From assembly GCA_903813345.2 (NCBI GenBank), contig CAIIXF020000009.1:19061759-19121758 (forward strand): a stretch of 60,000 nucleotides of DNA. The letters are read 5' to 3'. The notes beneath the pieces were generated by a model. It ran no database searches. It was not told the DNA's origin and saw only the letters and a list, made by a program, of their open reading frames with translations. The position numbers were made by a program, and so were the translations under genes. This DNA comes from Owenia fusiformis (taxonomy: Eukaryota; Annelida; Polychaeta; Sabellida; Oweniidae). Position 1 is the stretch's first letter. Every line of letters begins with the position of its first letter. Of the stretch, positions 36,454 through 49,500 are shown one piece after another.

Positions 36454-38618
36454 ACACGCCTGACCATCGACAAGGTACAGTCACGTGACATTGACAAAAT
36501 ATACTGTAGTACACTTTTGATGTACTATGTCATTTCCGCCATTTTAGATCGCCATTTTCTAGAATGAGGAAGCGAGGAAAGAACTAGCATTGATTTGATC
36601 AATATTGTGTCAGTTCATCATCAGGTAGTTGTTGCATTCGATTTGTAATTAAGTTGCAAATATGCATATCTACTTTAAATGATCCTCAGCAACTTCAATA
36701 TCTTGTTATAGATCTACCCAGCACGTCAGGGATCTCTAAATCTTGACTGAATTTCTCAAAATTCTCTCTAATTTTTGTTTTGCTATGCAAATAACAGCCA
36801 AACTACGACTAACACAACTTAAGATAAGTATACAAATATACATTCAGAGTTAATGAAAAACCGCTTTTTACTTTGGATGCTACTACGAAAAATAGATAAT
36901 GTATGTTGTCAACTCGAATGTATGTTGTCACATTGGCCTTACAGATCTCAATTCACAGTTAATTTTACAGTGAATGAAATGCTATAATGTACGTGTAATA
37001 GAAGGAACATATTTGATAATAAAGTAATAATATTTAATAGGCATATCAGATATATTTTCCCTAATATTTTTTCCGTTAATCCATAAAATTGTCATTGATA
37101 TGATTAAATGTCAATGTTACTAATTCTTTTTTTGTGTTCCATACCTGGCTTTTGAACTTCTGCAGTTTCCAGATATACAGTGTCCAAGAGTATGCCCCCC
37201 TCCCTTGGCCAGACATATACCAATGTCTCCATAGTATGTGTCATATATCATTTTTAAGCTTATCCAAAGTTACATTGATTTGCCAAATATGATGGTTCAA
37301 ATGGTAAAAAGTAACAGGCATTTCAAAAATTAGCGTTTTGTCAAAAAGATTCATTTCAGTATCCTGGAAACAGCCCTGACCCTGTGAAAGAAAATATGGA
37401 TGCCATTCTCGAAGATAGGATGGCTATTAGTTCTAAAAAGATGACGTTTAGGGTAGATTAACTCCAAGGAAACTCTTCTTATGCCTTAAAAAGGTTTCAT
37501 GAGGATCGCAAAACGCCATATCCCTATTTGAAGCCTGTTTAAGGTCATATATGGAAAGTATTGCTGCTGTTAACATGGCGGCTAAGGAGACACACCGACT
37601 ATTGTTTTGGTGTAAAACTGACTTTAATTTTGGCCAAACACTAACTTTTGTATTCCTTAACTTTTTCCATTTGTGGGTTGAACCATGATACTCGGCAAAT
37701 TAATATAACTTTGGATGAGCTTTAAAATGATATATGACACATACTATGGAGACATTGGTATATGTCTGCCTAGGGGGTCCATACTTTCGGGACACCCTAT
37801 AGCATAAATTTTGAAAGTCATCTTGCTAGTATAGATCTCTCCATGAACTCCTTGAGATTATTAAAATTCATAAAAGTGCAACTAAACATAACGTAACGTA
37901 CCGACGCCGAGTGGCCAAAAAGGTCGGAAAATATCACGCCATGGTCACATATTAATCACCATATTAACACTTTCATGAAATAAAATAGCATTCAACGAAA
38001 AAATCACGTTTACCTGTTTATCTGTACTAGGGATACAGGAGCATGTTCGTTGAACATCACTTGTTACGCATAAAACCCTTAATCAGTTTTGAAATTAAAT
38101 CATTGCAATGTTTAATATTATAACTCATGAATTTCAATTACAGGGACAACATACACTGTGAGTTGACAACGTACATTTCTGATTTTTTAAATTATACCAA
38201 ATGCATGAATATTTATTAAATCTTAACCCGTCTTAAATTGTGCAGTTTAGAGAAACACATTCTCATTAAAATATTCGACACTCCGAGACGTCAGGGAAAA
38301 TTATCAAAGGAAATGTGTAAAAAACAACATTTTTCCAACCGAACAATTGTATGGGTAGACGTACAACGAAAAAAATCGAGCACTGCTCGAAGATCTTTTA
38401 ACGTAATTAGAAAAATAAATGTCTTTGAAATCGAATACACGCGAAATCAAACAGGAAATCCTTTTTGTATTCCTCAAATTTATTTTTGAAAACCTGCATC
38501 AAACCTACATCATAGTCTTTGCTTAAAATCAGTTAATAGTGACATCGTACATCAAAAGTGTACTACGGCATATTTTGTCACGGTCACGTGACTGTACCTT
38601 GTCGATGGTTAGGCGTGT
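36454..38618. mobile_element. 2.2-kb inverted-repeat element with CACGTG in its ends
   Basis: 36454-36535 and 38540-38618 are reverse complements over about 80 bp (acacgcct-accatcgacaagg, tacagtcacgtgac, gtacacttttgatgtac). The inverted match resumes inward (atgttgtcaactc at 36907 against gagttgacaacgt at 38160). It encodes no transposase. A second element, 37178-37799, is inserted in it. Confidence 0.75.
37178..37799. mobile_element. 622-bp TA-flanked MITE, family of 47666-49081
   Basis: The ends are TA-CAGTGTCC on the left and GGGACACCCTA-TA on the right. The arms match inward for over 100 bp (cagacatataccaatgtctc, catagtatgtgtcatat). The related copy at 47666-49081 is itself invaded by another element. 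The CAGGGTGTCC end is typical of Tc1/mariner-derived MITEs. Confidence 0.8.
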
Positions 38619-39499
38619 ATAAGCTTCATCAAGGATGGGAAATTCAATACTGTAAACATCCTAAAATCACAGCCCAAGTCAAACCTTCATGTACAAGTTG
38701 TAAGTCTGCAAAAATATGTCACTTATTTATTATTTAAGTTTAATTTGGATCAAAATAGATTTATTTCGTGATTTATCATTTAAGTTCTGTGCATAACACT
38801 TAATTTCCCAGTCCCTGAACATAAATAAGCTTTCAAATGGTTTGATGTACATGTGGCTTGCTATTTCAAATCATATGTAATATTGTCAGTCAGCAAAAAA
38901 TCTTTTGTCATCTATTAATAAAGTTTAATGCTTAACGGTTGATTCACTTCTGTCAGAGAGGAGACTAAGGAAGACAAGATAAGCTTAGTTATTGAAATGG
39001 TCTCATACAAGAGGTAAAAGAGGCACCAACACATATATACTTTTTCACTTGGCTATACACCCGGGCTTTACCCTGCGTGCAGAGTCTAGTTAAACTACAG
39101 ACGAAGACGAAGCTCTCTTTTAAGAAGTGAAGTCAAACGAATGCAAAGGGTACCGGCATTCTCTGCTCATGCCCCTGATGTTTATTTGAACGCCTGGAAA
39201 ATGTGAATTTTGGATGGAGAGGGACCGAGATGCACATTATTCCAGAGGGATAAACCCTTTATCCAAAACCGACCGTGTATAACAGATGTATATATGTCAT
39301 ACCTAGGATGAAGAAAAGATAAAAGATGAGAAAAGCCCGTAGCCAGCTTTTTGTAAGGGTGGGGGGGGGGGGGGGGCTCGACCCCCCCCCCCAATAAAAA
39401 TCCCCATGCTAAACCAAGACCCTTTGTATTGTAAAGGACAGTGGCGGATCCGGAAGCTAACAAGGGGGACCCACAGTTCAAGTCAGGAAGAAATATCCG
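38619..39499. other. Intergenic, repeat fragments
   Basis: Contains a fragment (39066-39150) of the 15-kb dispersed repeat and G and C runs at 39360-39395. No gene seen. Confidence 0.4.
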
Positions 39500-40640
39500 C
39501 GCTTGCGCGGAAAAACTTTTTAGGGCCCTAAAACCAAAATTTGGACCAAAAATCAGAAAATCTATGGCACGTTTTTTTTAAATTTGGCCTTACATTTTGA
39601 AAAATTGAAAAAATAAGGCCCAAAACGGTCAAGTAATGCCCAAAAAGGACCACTAAAGAGGCCCTACAATATTTTTGGGCCAACATTTTTTTCTGGGCCC
39701 ATTTTAGGGCAGCGCAGAAAATTTTTAAGGGCCCTAATACCAAAATTTGGGCCAGAATTCTGAAAATTTGTGACCCGTTCTTTGATAATTTGGCCTAAAA
39801 TTGAAAAATAAGGCCTAAAAAGGTCAAGTAATGCCCAAAAAGGCCCACTAAAGAGGCCCTACCTGGGCCCATCCTTTGGCAGCGCGGAAAACCTTTTAAG
39901 GCCCTAGAACAAAAATTTAGAAAATTTATGGCCTGTTTTTTTAAAATTTGGCCTAAATTTGAAAAAATAAGGCCCAAAAAGGTCAAGTAAAAAGGTCAAG
40001 TAAAGGCCAACTAAAGCTAAGAGGCCCTACAATATTTTTGGCGGCAACTCTTTTTTTCTAGGCCCATCCTAGGGCCGCGCGCAAAAGTTTTAGGGCCCTT
40101 AAACCAAAATCGGGCGAAAATTCTGAAAATATATGTCCCGTTTTGAAAATTTGGCCTTATATTGAAAAAAATAAAGCCCAAAAGGTCAATTAATGCCCAA
40201 AGAGGCCCATCAAAGAGGCCCTACACTATTTTTCTGGTCCCATCCTATGGCCACGCGGAGAACCTTCTAGGGCCCTAGAACCAAAATTTTGGCTTAAATT
40301 TTAAAGATTTATGGCCCATTTTTTAAAAATTTATCCTAAAATTGAAAAACTAAGGCCAAAAAGTCAAGTAAAAAGGTCAAGTAAAGGCCAACTAAAGAGG
40401 CCCTACAATATTTTTGGCCCAACATTTTTTTCTGGGCCCATACTAGGGCTGCGCGTAAAATTTTGGCCAAAATTTAGAAAATTTAAAGACCGTTTTTGAA
40501 AATTTTGCCTGAAATTGAAAAGATTAAGGCCCAAAAAGATCAAGTAATGCCCAAAAGGCCCACTAAAGAGGCCCTACAATATTTTTGGGCCAACATTTTT
40601 TCCGGGCCCACCTTAGGGGGGGGGGGGGGGGCGGCCCCAT
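39500..40640. repeat. ~185-bp tandem repeat rich in aggccc, about 6 copies
   Basis: Diverged units contain aggccctacaatatttttgg, gggcccat-ctagggc, gggccctaaaaccaaaattt and aaggtcaagtaatgcccaaa. A related single segment is at about 51038-51150 inside the lyase gene. Several 60-100-codon frames here are repeat artefacts. Confidence 0.85.
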
Positions 40641-42086
40641 GCCCCCCTTCTGGAACCGCCAGAAGGCTATGATTAACAAAACACAAAGGACGATCCTAAA
40701 AAACAGAGGGAAATGGGCACAAATATGTCTGCGAAAAAATTGGGCCAACTTTTGAAAATAATGCCCAAATTCGAAAAACAATGCACAGCAATGCCAGTTT
40801 TTTAATCTAAATTGCCAAGTGAATGTAGGGAAGAGTAAGTTTTTCTTCAAGGAAGCAAAAAGGTAGGTCCACATTTTTTAGGAGATATCAGGGCCTGGCT
40901 ACGGGCCTGTAAGATATAAAACTTCATAGTTTATAGGCTGGCCTAGCACTCGATCAGACTTTTCCGGCATAACTACTTGATTGCCATCTATCAACTGGAG
41001 CAAGAGAACTTTTACCCAAAACAAACCGGGGATCGTCAGATTAAAGCTGCTTCATCTCAAACAAAATAAATCACTCCATGCAATGGCTAAATCAATTTTT
41101 GAGTTCAGATATGCGTATTCGTTTTGTTTAAACTAAGCCGTGTCGTCCCTTCACTACTTTAAGATTCTAACTACCAATTTTTGGTCAATTTCATGTAAGA
41201 GCATAACATAACCAACAGAAATGGGAGATTTCAAAGGCAATAAGTTTGTCTTTCATTTGATGAACATAATTACTGCTATATGATTATATCTCTTATTCCA
41301 TGCTTGAGATAAAACTTTTTAACATAAAATGCCATTGTTCAAATTGGAGATAAAAGCTTTTAACATTTAACAACATTGTGTACATTGTGACACACAAAAA
41401 TACCATCCACCTCCGTAATGTTGCATAACTTTTTTGTCTGCACAAATTTTGACTTGTTCTTGTACAGAAAAATTAAAAACTTCATAGAGCAGCTCCAAAA
41501 GACATGAAAGAAGTTTCAGATGACTAGCTCAACTCATCATGATAAACCATGACGATCTCAATTCTTCTCAGGCCTGTTTCAGGTGAAACAGAAAGATGCT
41601 ATGAGTATCAGAATGAGCTCAACTCGATGTTTCTTTATGAACACTACAGGATGTGTCGATTATTCCTTTGCAGGCACACCTGGATTCTACACAAAATACC
41701 CACCTTTGTAACACAATTTAGTAAATAAGTTATAAGGATTCATCATGTTTGATCTGGATAGATATCCTTCCCAATGGTGTGGCTTGCTTCATCTCATTGC
41801 CTTGCCCTGTATTCCAGGGTAATAAAAAGTTTTATCTCCATCAAATGAACCGATCATTGCGTTACAGATGCAAAAGGTTCTACATGTATCTCCAAAAGCA
41901 TTTTTTTAAAGTAGCCCTATATGACATTGGCTACTTGATCAGGAATGCTTGGCTCTATGATCACACTAATTAATATAAGAACTAATTTACTAATTAGCTC
42001 ATCTGCAACTGTCCTTGATATTACAGCCTGCTTGCTTCGTTTTACGTACTGGATGACTTCTACAACGTTAGATGAGAACTATCGTC
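40641..42086. other. Intergenic, no gene seen
   Basis: About 41500-41710 is related to the dispersed repeat at 14320-14450. Nothing else is recognised. Confidence 0.4.
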
Positions 42087-42864
42087 ACGGGTAGTATCTA
42101 AAGCCCCGTTATGATTGAAAAGTCGCGAGCAAGTTCCCGCTGAAATCGCGAGCATAGTCCTGTTTATTTGTATCACTTTGGAAAATGAACCAAAAGGATG
42201 AAAATACTTATTACCGTTCTTTGATACTCCAGCAAAACTTTGAAAACAGATATATTTGACAAAAAATGACATGAAAAATGATTATTTTTTACTTGCATGA
42301 AGGAAAGGGGCGTCAACATGCACGTTTGCATAATTTACTGCTCATATATTACCTTTATCGTTAAAATAAAGGCAATAAATACGATTTACATACTCCATAA
42401 TAAATATCGGATCAAGATGGTCTGTATTGATAAGTTACTGGACAATGACACCTGCCATGGGGGTCGAAATACATGATTAAAGGTGTTCCAGTGGCCCCGC
42501 TGAAAAAATGAGGAGGCCCCGCTGAAAACATGAGGAGACCCCGCTGAAAACACGAGCAAATTTCACGACTACCCGCTTCGATCACGAGGAAAGCTTCATC
42601 ATTATTCCATGAATATAGTGAGCTTCTTTATATGAACGTACACGAATGTGCAAATAACGTATTAATGACAGTCACATAATATATCATTTTATGGCAACAT
42701 CACAAATATTTCTTCTTCAACTTCAGGCAGTCTAATCCATCTGTCAGCGGCATGATCAAATTTTTATATGTAAATAGACTTTGTGCATTTCGGAGTTAAA
42801 TGTACATTCTAGATAATTAACTATTCCAAGGATTATACTTCTGAGGACACATATATTTCATTGG

Positions 42865-43255
42865 TCTCTTTGTCCGACCGTTCATTCGTGCGTGCATTCG
42901 ACCGACCGTTCGTTCGTGCGTGCGTTCGTCCGACGGTCCGTTCGTTCATGCGTGCGTTCATCCGACCATTCGTTCGTTCGTGCGTGCATCCGTTCGTGCG
43001 ATTGTCCGTCCGTTTGTGTGCGCATGCGTTCGTCTGACCGTCCGTTTGTGCTTGCTTTCGTCTGACTGCCCTTTCGTTCGTGGGTTCGTCCGTCTAACCG
43101 TCCGTTCGTCCGTGCGTGCTTTCGTTCAACCGTCCATTCATGCGTGCGTTCGTCTGTTCGTTCTTTTTGCGTTCGTTTGTGTGTTCGTTCGTGCGTGCGT
43201 TCATTCGTGCGTTCGTTTGTAACTACGTTCTTGCGTGCGTGGGTTCGATCTTTTG
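42865..43255. repeat. Degenerate cgttcgtgcgtgcgttcg repeat
   Basis: Short irregular units of cgttcgtgcgtg and cgtccgaccgtc. Open frames here (S, V, R and C rich) are artefacts. Confidence 0.85.
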
Positions 43256-43264
43256 TAAATTGTT

Positions 43265-44865
43265 TTCTTCTATCTTTCCTTCAAGGAAGGAAGCAAGGAA
43301 GGAAGCAAGAAAGGGAACGAGGAAGAAAGGAAGCCAGGAAGCAAAGAAGGAAGGAAACGATGAATCAAGGAAGGAAGGAAGCAAGCAAAGACACAAGAAA
43401 GGAAGGAAGGAAAAAAGCAAGGAAGGAAGTAAGTAAGGAAGAAGGCGAGAAAGCAAGGAAGCAAGGAGGGAAGGAAGCAAGGAAGGAATGAAGCGACAAA
43501 AGAACAACGCGAGGAAAGAATGAAGGAAACGAGGAAGCAAGGAAGGAGGAAAGAAGGAAGTGAGGAAGCAAGGAAGGGAGGATGCAAGTGAGGAAGGAAG
43601 GAATCGAGGAAGCAAGGAAAGAAGAAAGCGAGGAAGCAAGGAAGGAGTAGAGAAGGAAGCGAGGGAGGAAGCGATGAAGCAAGGAAGGAATGAAGCAAAA
43701 AAGGAAGGACGCGAGGAAAAAACGAAGGAATCGAGGGTGCAAGGAAGGAGGAAAAAAGGAAGCGAGGAAGGAAGGAAGCAAGGAATGAAAGAGGGAAGTG
43801 AGGAAGGAAGGAATCGAGGAAGGAAGGAAGCGAGGAAGCAAGGAAGAAAGCAAGCGAGGAAGCATGGAAGGAAGGAATGAAGCAAGGAAGGAAGGAGGAA
43901 AGGAAGTGAGGAAGAAATTTATGAAGACAGCGAGGAAACAAAGAAGGAGGAAAGGGAGCGAGGAAGGAAAAAAGCATGGAAGGAAAGAGGGAAGCGAGGA
44001 AGGAAGGAAGGAAGCAAGGTAGGAAGGAAGCGAGGAAGGAAAGATGCGAGGACGGAAGGAAGCGAGGAAGCAAGGAAGGAAGGAAGCAAGAAAAGAAGAG
44101 GCGAGGAAGGAAGGAAGCGAGGAAGCAAGGAGGGAAGGAAGAAAGCGATGAAAGAGAGAGGCGAGGAAGCAAGGAAGGAATGAAGCGAGGAAGGAAGGAA
44201 GCAAGGTGGGAAGCAAGCGAGAAAGGAAAGATCCGAGGAAGGAAGGAAGCAAAGAAGGAAGGAAGCAAGAAAAGAAGAGGCGAGGAAGAAAGGAAGGTAG
44301 GAAGCGAGGAAGGAAAGAAGCAAGGAAGGAAGGAAGCCGGGAAGAAAGGAAGCGAGGAAGCAAGGAGGGAAAGAAGCAAGGAAGGGAGGAAGCAAGGAAA
44401 GGAGGAAGCAAGGAAGGAAGGATGCGAGGAAGTAAGTAAGTGAGGAAGCGAGGAAGGAAGGAAGTGAGGAAGCGAGGAAGGGAGGATGCAAGAAAGGAAG
44501 GAAGGAAGCAATGATGGAAAGAAGGAAGCGAGGAAGGAAGGATGCAAGAATGCGAGGAAGCAAGGAAGGGAGGAAGGAAGGAAGCGAGGAAGGAAGCGAG
44601 GAGGGAAGCAAGGAAGGGAGCAAGAAAGAAAGGAGGGAAGTGAGGAAGGAAGGAAGGGAGGAAGCGAAGGAATGAAGTGAGGAAGCAAGGAAGGAATGAA
44701 GCAAGGAAGCAAAGAAGGAAGAAAGCGAGGAAGGAAGGAAGCAAGGATGGAAGGAAGCGACGAAGGAAGGATGTGAGGAAGCGAGGAAGGAAGCCAGGAA
44801 GCAAGGAAGGAAGGAAGCACAGAAGCAAGGAAGGGAGGAAGCGAGCAAGCAAGTAAGCAACAGGA
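43265..44865. repeat. 1.6-kb purine-strand tract of gaaggaagcgag units
   Basis: The plus strand is almost wholly A and G (gaaggaagg, gcgaggaag, gcaaggaag), with isolated C and rare T. Because stop codons are rare in such sequence, frames of 541, 495, 313 and 220 codons appear on the minus strand (F, L, P, S) and shorter ones on the plus strand (K, E, R, G). None is a gene. Long homopurine tracts can adopt triplex (H-DNA) structure. Confidence 0.95.
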
Positions 44866-45020
44866 GATTGATGTCGGAATAATATTCATAAACATTGTTC
44901 TGACTAAATCATTTTATGTTGACCTAAACGCACGCTTATTCGTGTATCTTACTGAATATCGACTTTTATCCCATACTTGGACGTGTTACGGGTACATAAA
45001 GCCGGTTTGCAAAAACTTAT

Positions 45021-45105
45021 ATTTTCATCAGCGGGCAGATATAGCTTTACGTCCCGCTCCGAGCGGGCAGATATACTATATCTGCCCGCTACGTCATAAT
45101 CGCTG
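45021..45105. repeat. Hairpin palindrome, gcgggcagatata type
   Basis: gcgggcagatatag is followed by a second copy and its inverse ctatatctgcccgc, giving a strong stem in the centre of the 4.5-kb element. Confidence 0.75.
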
Positions 45106-45367
45106 TTCCCGTATTGGTTCTTTTTTGTAACGTTCGCATACTGTAAACGACAATGGAGAAAAACGCAGACAATCTCGACCTGTTTGATGCTTTAAAGGAG
45201 GAAAGGAGCAGTGTACTGGCGTTAATAATCAAAGATTTGAATAGGAAAAGAAACAGGAATACAAAACTGGACATGAATATTTTAAGAATATTCCACGGTT
45301 GGTTGCAAAGTTTCTGAACTTTGGCAAATTGAACAATGTGATTGGTATGGGATAAACAGATCATCCT

Positions 45368-45490
45368 ATAGTCGGTTCAGGATATTGGGATTATCCCTTG
45401 GCCAATATAATATATCTACCCTCGGGACCTACGGCCCTCGGGCAGATATATTATATTGGCCTCGGGATAATCCCAATATCCTGAACCTCA
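45368..45490. repeat. Near-perfect 120-bp palindrome
   Basis: ggttcaggatattgggatta pairs with its inverse taatcccaatatcctgaacc, and taatatatctaccctcggga pairs with the inner inverse. A diverged copy lies at about 47520-47660 and a looser relative at about 8340-8450. Together they are a dispersed hairpin family. Confidence 0.8.
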
Positions 45491-46470
45491 TATAGGATAA
45501 TCTCTATGTACTCAAAGATGGAACAGAGGGGACAGTTGCAATACAGAGAATACAGAATATTTCCTATGGACTATGTAGTAAGATCACACGATAAAAAACG
45601 TTATACAACGATTTGAAGCGCAACATATGATATATTGTGCTCTCGATATGCTGTATTTCCAAATGATTTCATCTCGTGCCAATACAGAATTTTTTGAGCA
45701 CAATGTATCCTACATTGCACTTCAAATCATTCAATAACTTATATTACTTCAAATTATGAAAATGAGGTTAAATGTTTAACATTTCGTCCGATCTAATACT
45801 CACATTTCTCAGATGATCTTTCTTATTCTGTAAAATGGCATGGAAATATGATACTGCAGTTTTCCATAACAACGTATCATAATATGAACTATATTAACAG
45901 TTGTATTTGCTGTTATTGAGAATTGTATTGACAAATAATGTATTCATCAAACTGGTTACAATAGTGGATCAAGGTGGGTACGAAAGTGGGAGATTTTCAG
46001 GGTATAATCGGGATTCACTCCATTTTTGAGAGACACTTGCTCCTGTTTTCAGCGGGACCTCCTCATGTTTTCAGCGGGGCCTCCTCCTGATTTCAGCGGG
46101 ATCTTTGCTTTATTGCTCCTGCTAGAAGCGGGGCCTTGAGGGATATGATAAAATTTAAATATAAAATGTTCTGTAAAGCTTTAGGAAGCGAAACTCGGTA
46201 CATCTTTATTTCATATCACTATCGTTATTTCAACCACAGGACAACATCGTTCTTCACCAATAACGTATAGAAATATAAAGATAAAGATTCAAAATGATAC
46301 TTTCTCTCTTCAATTGACAAATAACGAACCACAGAAGGACCGTTCGTGATACATTTTTTCCAGCAGTTGCTTTTTTAGTCTCAATACCATGTAATCATTG
46401 GGAAAAATTAAAAGAAAACGTTTTGTAAATCATACAATTCAAGAACACAAAAATGAACCCATGACTTCTT

Positions 46471-46476
46471 TTTATT
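46471..46476 (-). terminator. Polyadenylation signal supplied by the inserted element
   Basis: AATAAA on the minus strand, 87 bp after the lyase stop codon and inside the terminal repeat of the 4.5-kb element. It is the first such signal downstream of the gene. Confidence 0.45.
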
Positions 46477-46562
46477 CCTCGCGATTTCAGCGGGAACTTG
46501 CTCGCGATTTTTAAATCATAGCGGGGCTTTAGATACTACCCGTGTATCGTGGTCAATGACGT

Positions 46563-49500
46563 CTACAAAAACTCTAGATCAATAAGCCCTTGCTTCAATG
46601 TGTCAATGTTATCCTGGGTAGGGTAGGGTATAGGGCATCTGGATCTCCCAAAGTCAATTCCATCTATTAGTTTCACTATTGCTCTTAGGACGCCATTCCC
46701 ACCACCTTGGAAAACAAGTTAAATTTTATTTGTAGATATTTATTGGTGCATTGTATACCTGCTTCTGATTTGTGTGGCACTATTGGTAACGATGACCATC
46801 TTTAGATCAATAACAATATAAACAATACATACTAACCATACTAATTATAATGTATTTACTTCATACATAAATAATTTTATCACATACGTTTTTCAGCTAC
46901 AAAGCGAGCTTTAAAACTTATATTTTCATCAGTGGACAGATAAAGATTAACACCCCAGTCACATTTGTCGTACGAAGGCCGTGCATCGACCGCAGATCAA
47001 TTAAATCAGTGAATGACTGCGGCGAGCGTAGAAAAACTATTCTCGCCTTGCGGTCTCCGTACGGCGTATCCAGTTTTTTACAGGCCGCAGGGTCGCCGTA
47101 GAAATTATAACTCGGAGTTATAATACTTGTTCATTTCTGAGGTCCCCGTAGAAATCAACTGGCTCAACAAGATTGAATCATTATTTGTCAATGTTTCACG
47201 ATCACTTTTCATATGATATTACATCCTAGCACTATGAATAACATTTATAAATTGTCCTGATGTAAATAAAAAGAAAAAAGTATTATTTATCAACAGAAAT
47301 TTGAAATTCACCGTGCGGCTGCCGTGGGAAATGTGACTGCATAAGTATGAGAGCGCAGAAATTCTACGGCGAGCGTAGAAAAGCTACTGTCCGCAGAAAT
47401 GATAGACCGCACGGCGGCCGTGGGAAATGTGACTGGGGTGTAATACGTAACACCATTCGCACGTGCTGGTCCATTTTTCTGAAGTCGGGCCTCTTAGCAA
47501 GATTGGTATGGGATAAACAGATCCGATCATTTAGCCGATTCGGGATATTGGGATTATTCCTTGGCCAATATAATATATATAATCTTGGGACCTACCCCGG
47601 GACCTACTATGGCCCTCGGGCAGATATTAGCCTCGGGATAATCCCGATATCCTGCACCTCAAATACAGAGTGTCCCGGAAGAATGCCCTCCCCTAGGCAG
47701 ACATATACCAGTGTCGTCATAGTACAGGGTGGTCCAAAAAATGGTACACTCGTATTTCAAAAATAAATGCGACTAAAGCCCAGCATACACCAATGGGGCA
47801 AGTTGGGACGAGGTCCCATGAGGTCCCATGAAGTCCCACGTGGGACTCGGTGGGACTCGATGGGGCAAAATCCCACGGAGTCCCATGGAGTCCCATCGAG
47901 AATGAACATGTTCATTCTTTCCATGGGGCATCGTGGGATTTTTGATCATATGACGTGTTGTGTGAAGCCCGACATACACCAATGGGGCACGTTGGGATTT
48001 GATGGGACTCCATGGGGCACGATAGGGCAAAATCATCAAGGTCCCATGGGACTTCGTGGAATTCGATGGGGCAAATTGGGATTCGATGGGGCAAGATGGG
48101 ACTCGATGGGGCAAGTGGGATTTTGTCCCATTGGTGTATACCGGGCTTTACATGTATGGGGAGAACAGAATTGGTTTATCATGAACCCCTTACAACTACT
48201 CAGTCCCTTACTAAGGATAGAATTGTTGATAAGTGAAATTCATTGTCTTAACAGCATATCAATGATGCTATTGACCAGTTTAGGCCAGAATTGAGGGCTA
48301 CAATTTATCAAAATATTAGACATATTAAACGTCTGTTTATGTAAATAAAGTTGACAATAAAACTTGCTGGTTTTTGCAAGTTTTCGAAAACCCGTTTTGA
48401 AACGAAAATGACGTCATTTATATTATGGACGCTGGTTGATCATGAGACAGTATAATAAATTTGAACTCATGATATACCAAATTAAAGATGAGTAAATTCC
48501 CTATCCATAGGTATATAATATGACATGTTTTCATCAAGAAAATCAATATTTATTTTTGAAATACGAGTATCCCATTTTTGGACCACCCTGTATTTATCAT
48601 TTTAAAACTTATCCAAAGTTGCATGCCAAGTATCATGGTTCAACTCTCAAATGGAAAAAGTTACAATTTAAAATTTAATGTTCAGTCAAAATAAAGTTCA
48701 ATTTTACACCACATTACTAGTCAATGTGTCCTCCCCTGGCCATGTAAACAGCAGCAATTCTTTTCAGATATGACCTTAAAAGTCCTACAAATAGGGGTGT
48801 GGAATTTTGTAATCCTCTTTCCTTGGAGTATCTTCCCTCGCCGTTCTCTTTTACCAATTTAATATCAATCCGACCCGAAAAGAATTGCTGCTGTTACGAT
48901 GGCTCGGGAGGACACATTTACTAGTGATTGGTGTAAAATTGAACTTAATTTTGGCCAAACCCTAAATTTTGATATGCCTGTAATTTTTCCACATTTGAGA
49001 GTTAAACCATGATACTTGTAACTTTGGATGGGCTTTAAAATGATATGTGACACAAACTATGAAAACACTCGGGACACCCTGTAAAATAATCTCTATATAC
49101 GCATAAGACCATTCTCACCAACACTATCTCTCAGGTTATATAACCTTTGTAAATACTCTTGTTGTTCTCTGGCTGTCTTCATATCCCCTTGATCGTAAGC
49201 TTCTTTGATTTTGGTAGCTATCGGTGCTGTACACGGTACTCCCAACACAGGCCATTCCATACCACACGTCAGAGCCGCGAGATATTGCTAAATGTAAGAT
49301 TTAATGAAATGAACATTTAATGAGCAACATCGTGAAACATTTGAATGGGACATCTATTATAGTATTTAAGAAGAGCTATATGCAATATCCTAATGCGAGT
49401 AGATAGTTACCATTTTCACCACTAGGTGGCCGATTCGGGGAAGATAACATTAGAAAGTTCCCTTAGACTTGAATATTCATCAATTTTAGTGGTTCAATTT

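Larger units (their letters stand above)
42087..46543. mobile_element. 4.5-kb inverted-repeat element next to the lyase gene
   Basis: 42087-42154 and about 46478-46543 are reverse complements (acgggtagtatctaaagccc, gcgagcaagttcccgctgaa). Further inward, clusters of gccccgctgaaaa at about 42490-42560 pair with ttttcagcggggc at about 46050-46100. The interior holds simple repeats and palindromes and no transposase frame. Its right end lies only 19 bp from the stop codon of the lyase gene. Confidence 0.7.
47666..49081. mobile_element. TA-flanked MITE, outer shell of a three-level nest
   Basis: The left end is TA-CAGAGTGTCCCGG and the right end, in inverse, is TA-CAGGGTGTCCCGAG. The arms match the 37178-37799 element. 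The homology is interrupted exactly at a TA (47723-47724 and 48591-48592) by a second element. It lies in the last intron of the lyase gene. Confidence 0.85.

Noticed and set aside
43270-44895. 541-, 495- and 313-codon minus-strand frames rich in S, F, L and P
   Set aside because: All three frames are open at once because the plus strand is nearly pure purine. Composition artefact.
47767-48294. 175-codon plus-strand frame
   Set aside because: Read-through of the tggggca / tcccatg subrepeats of the innermost nested element.
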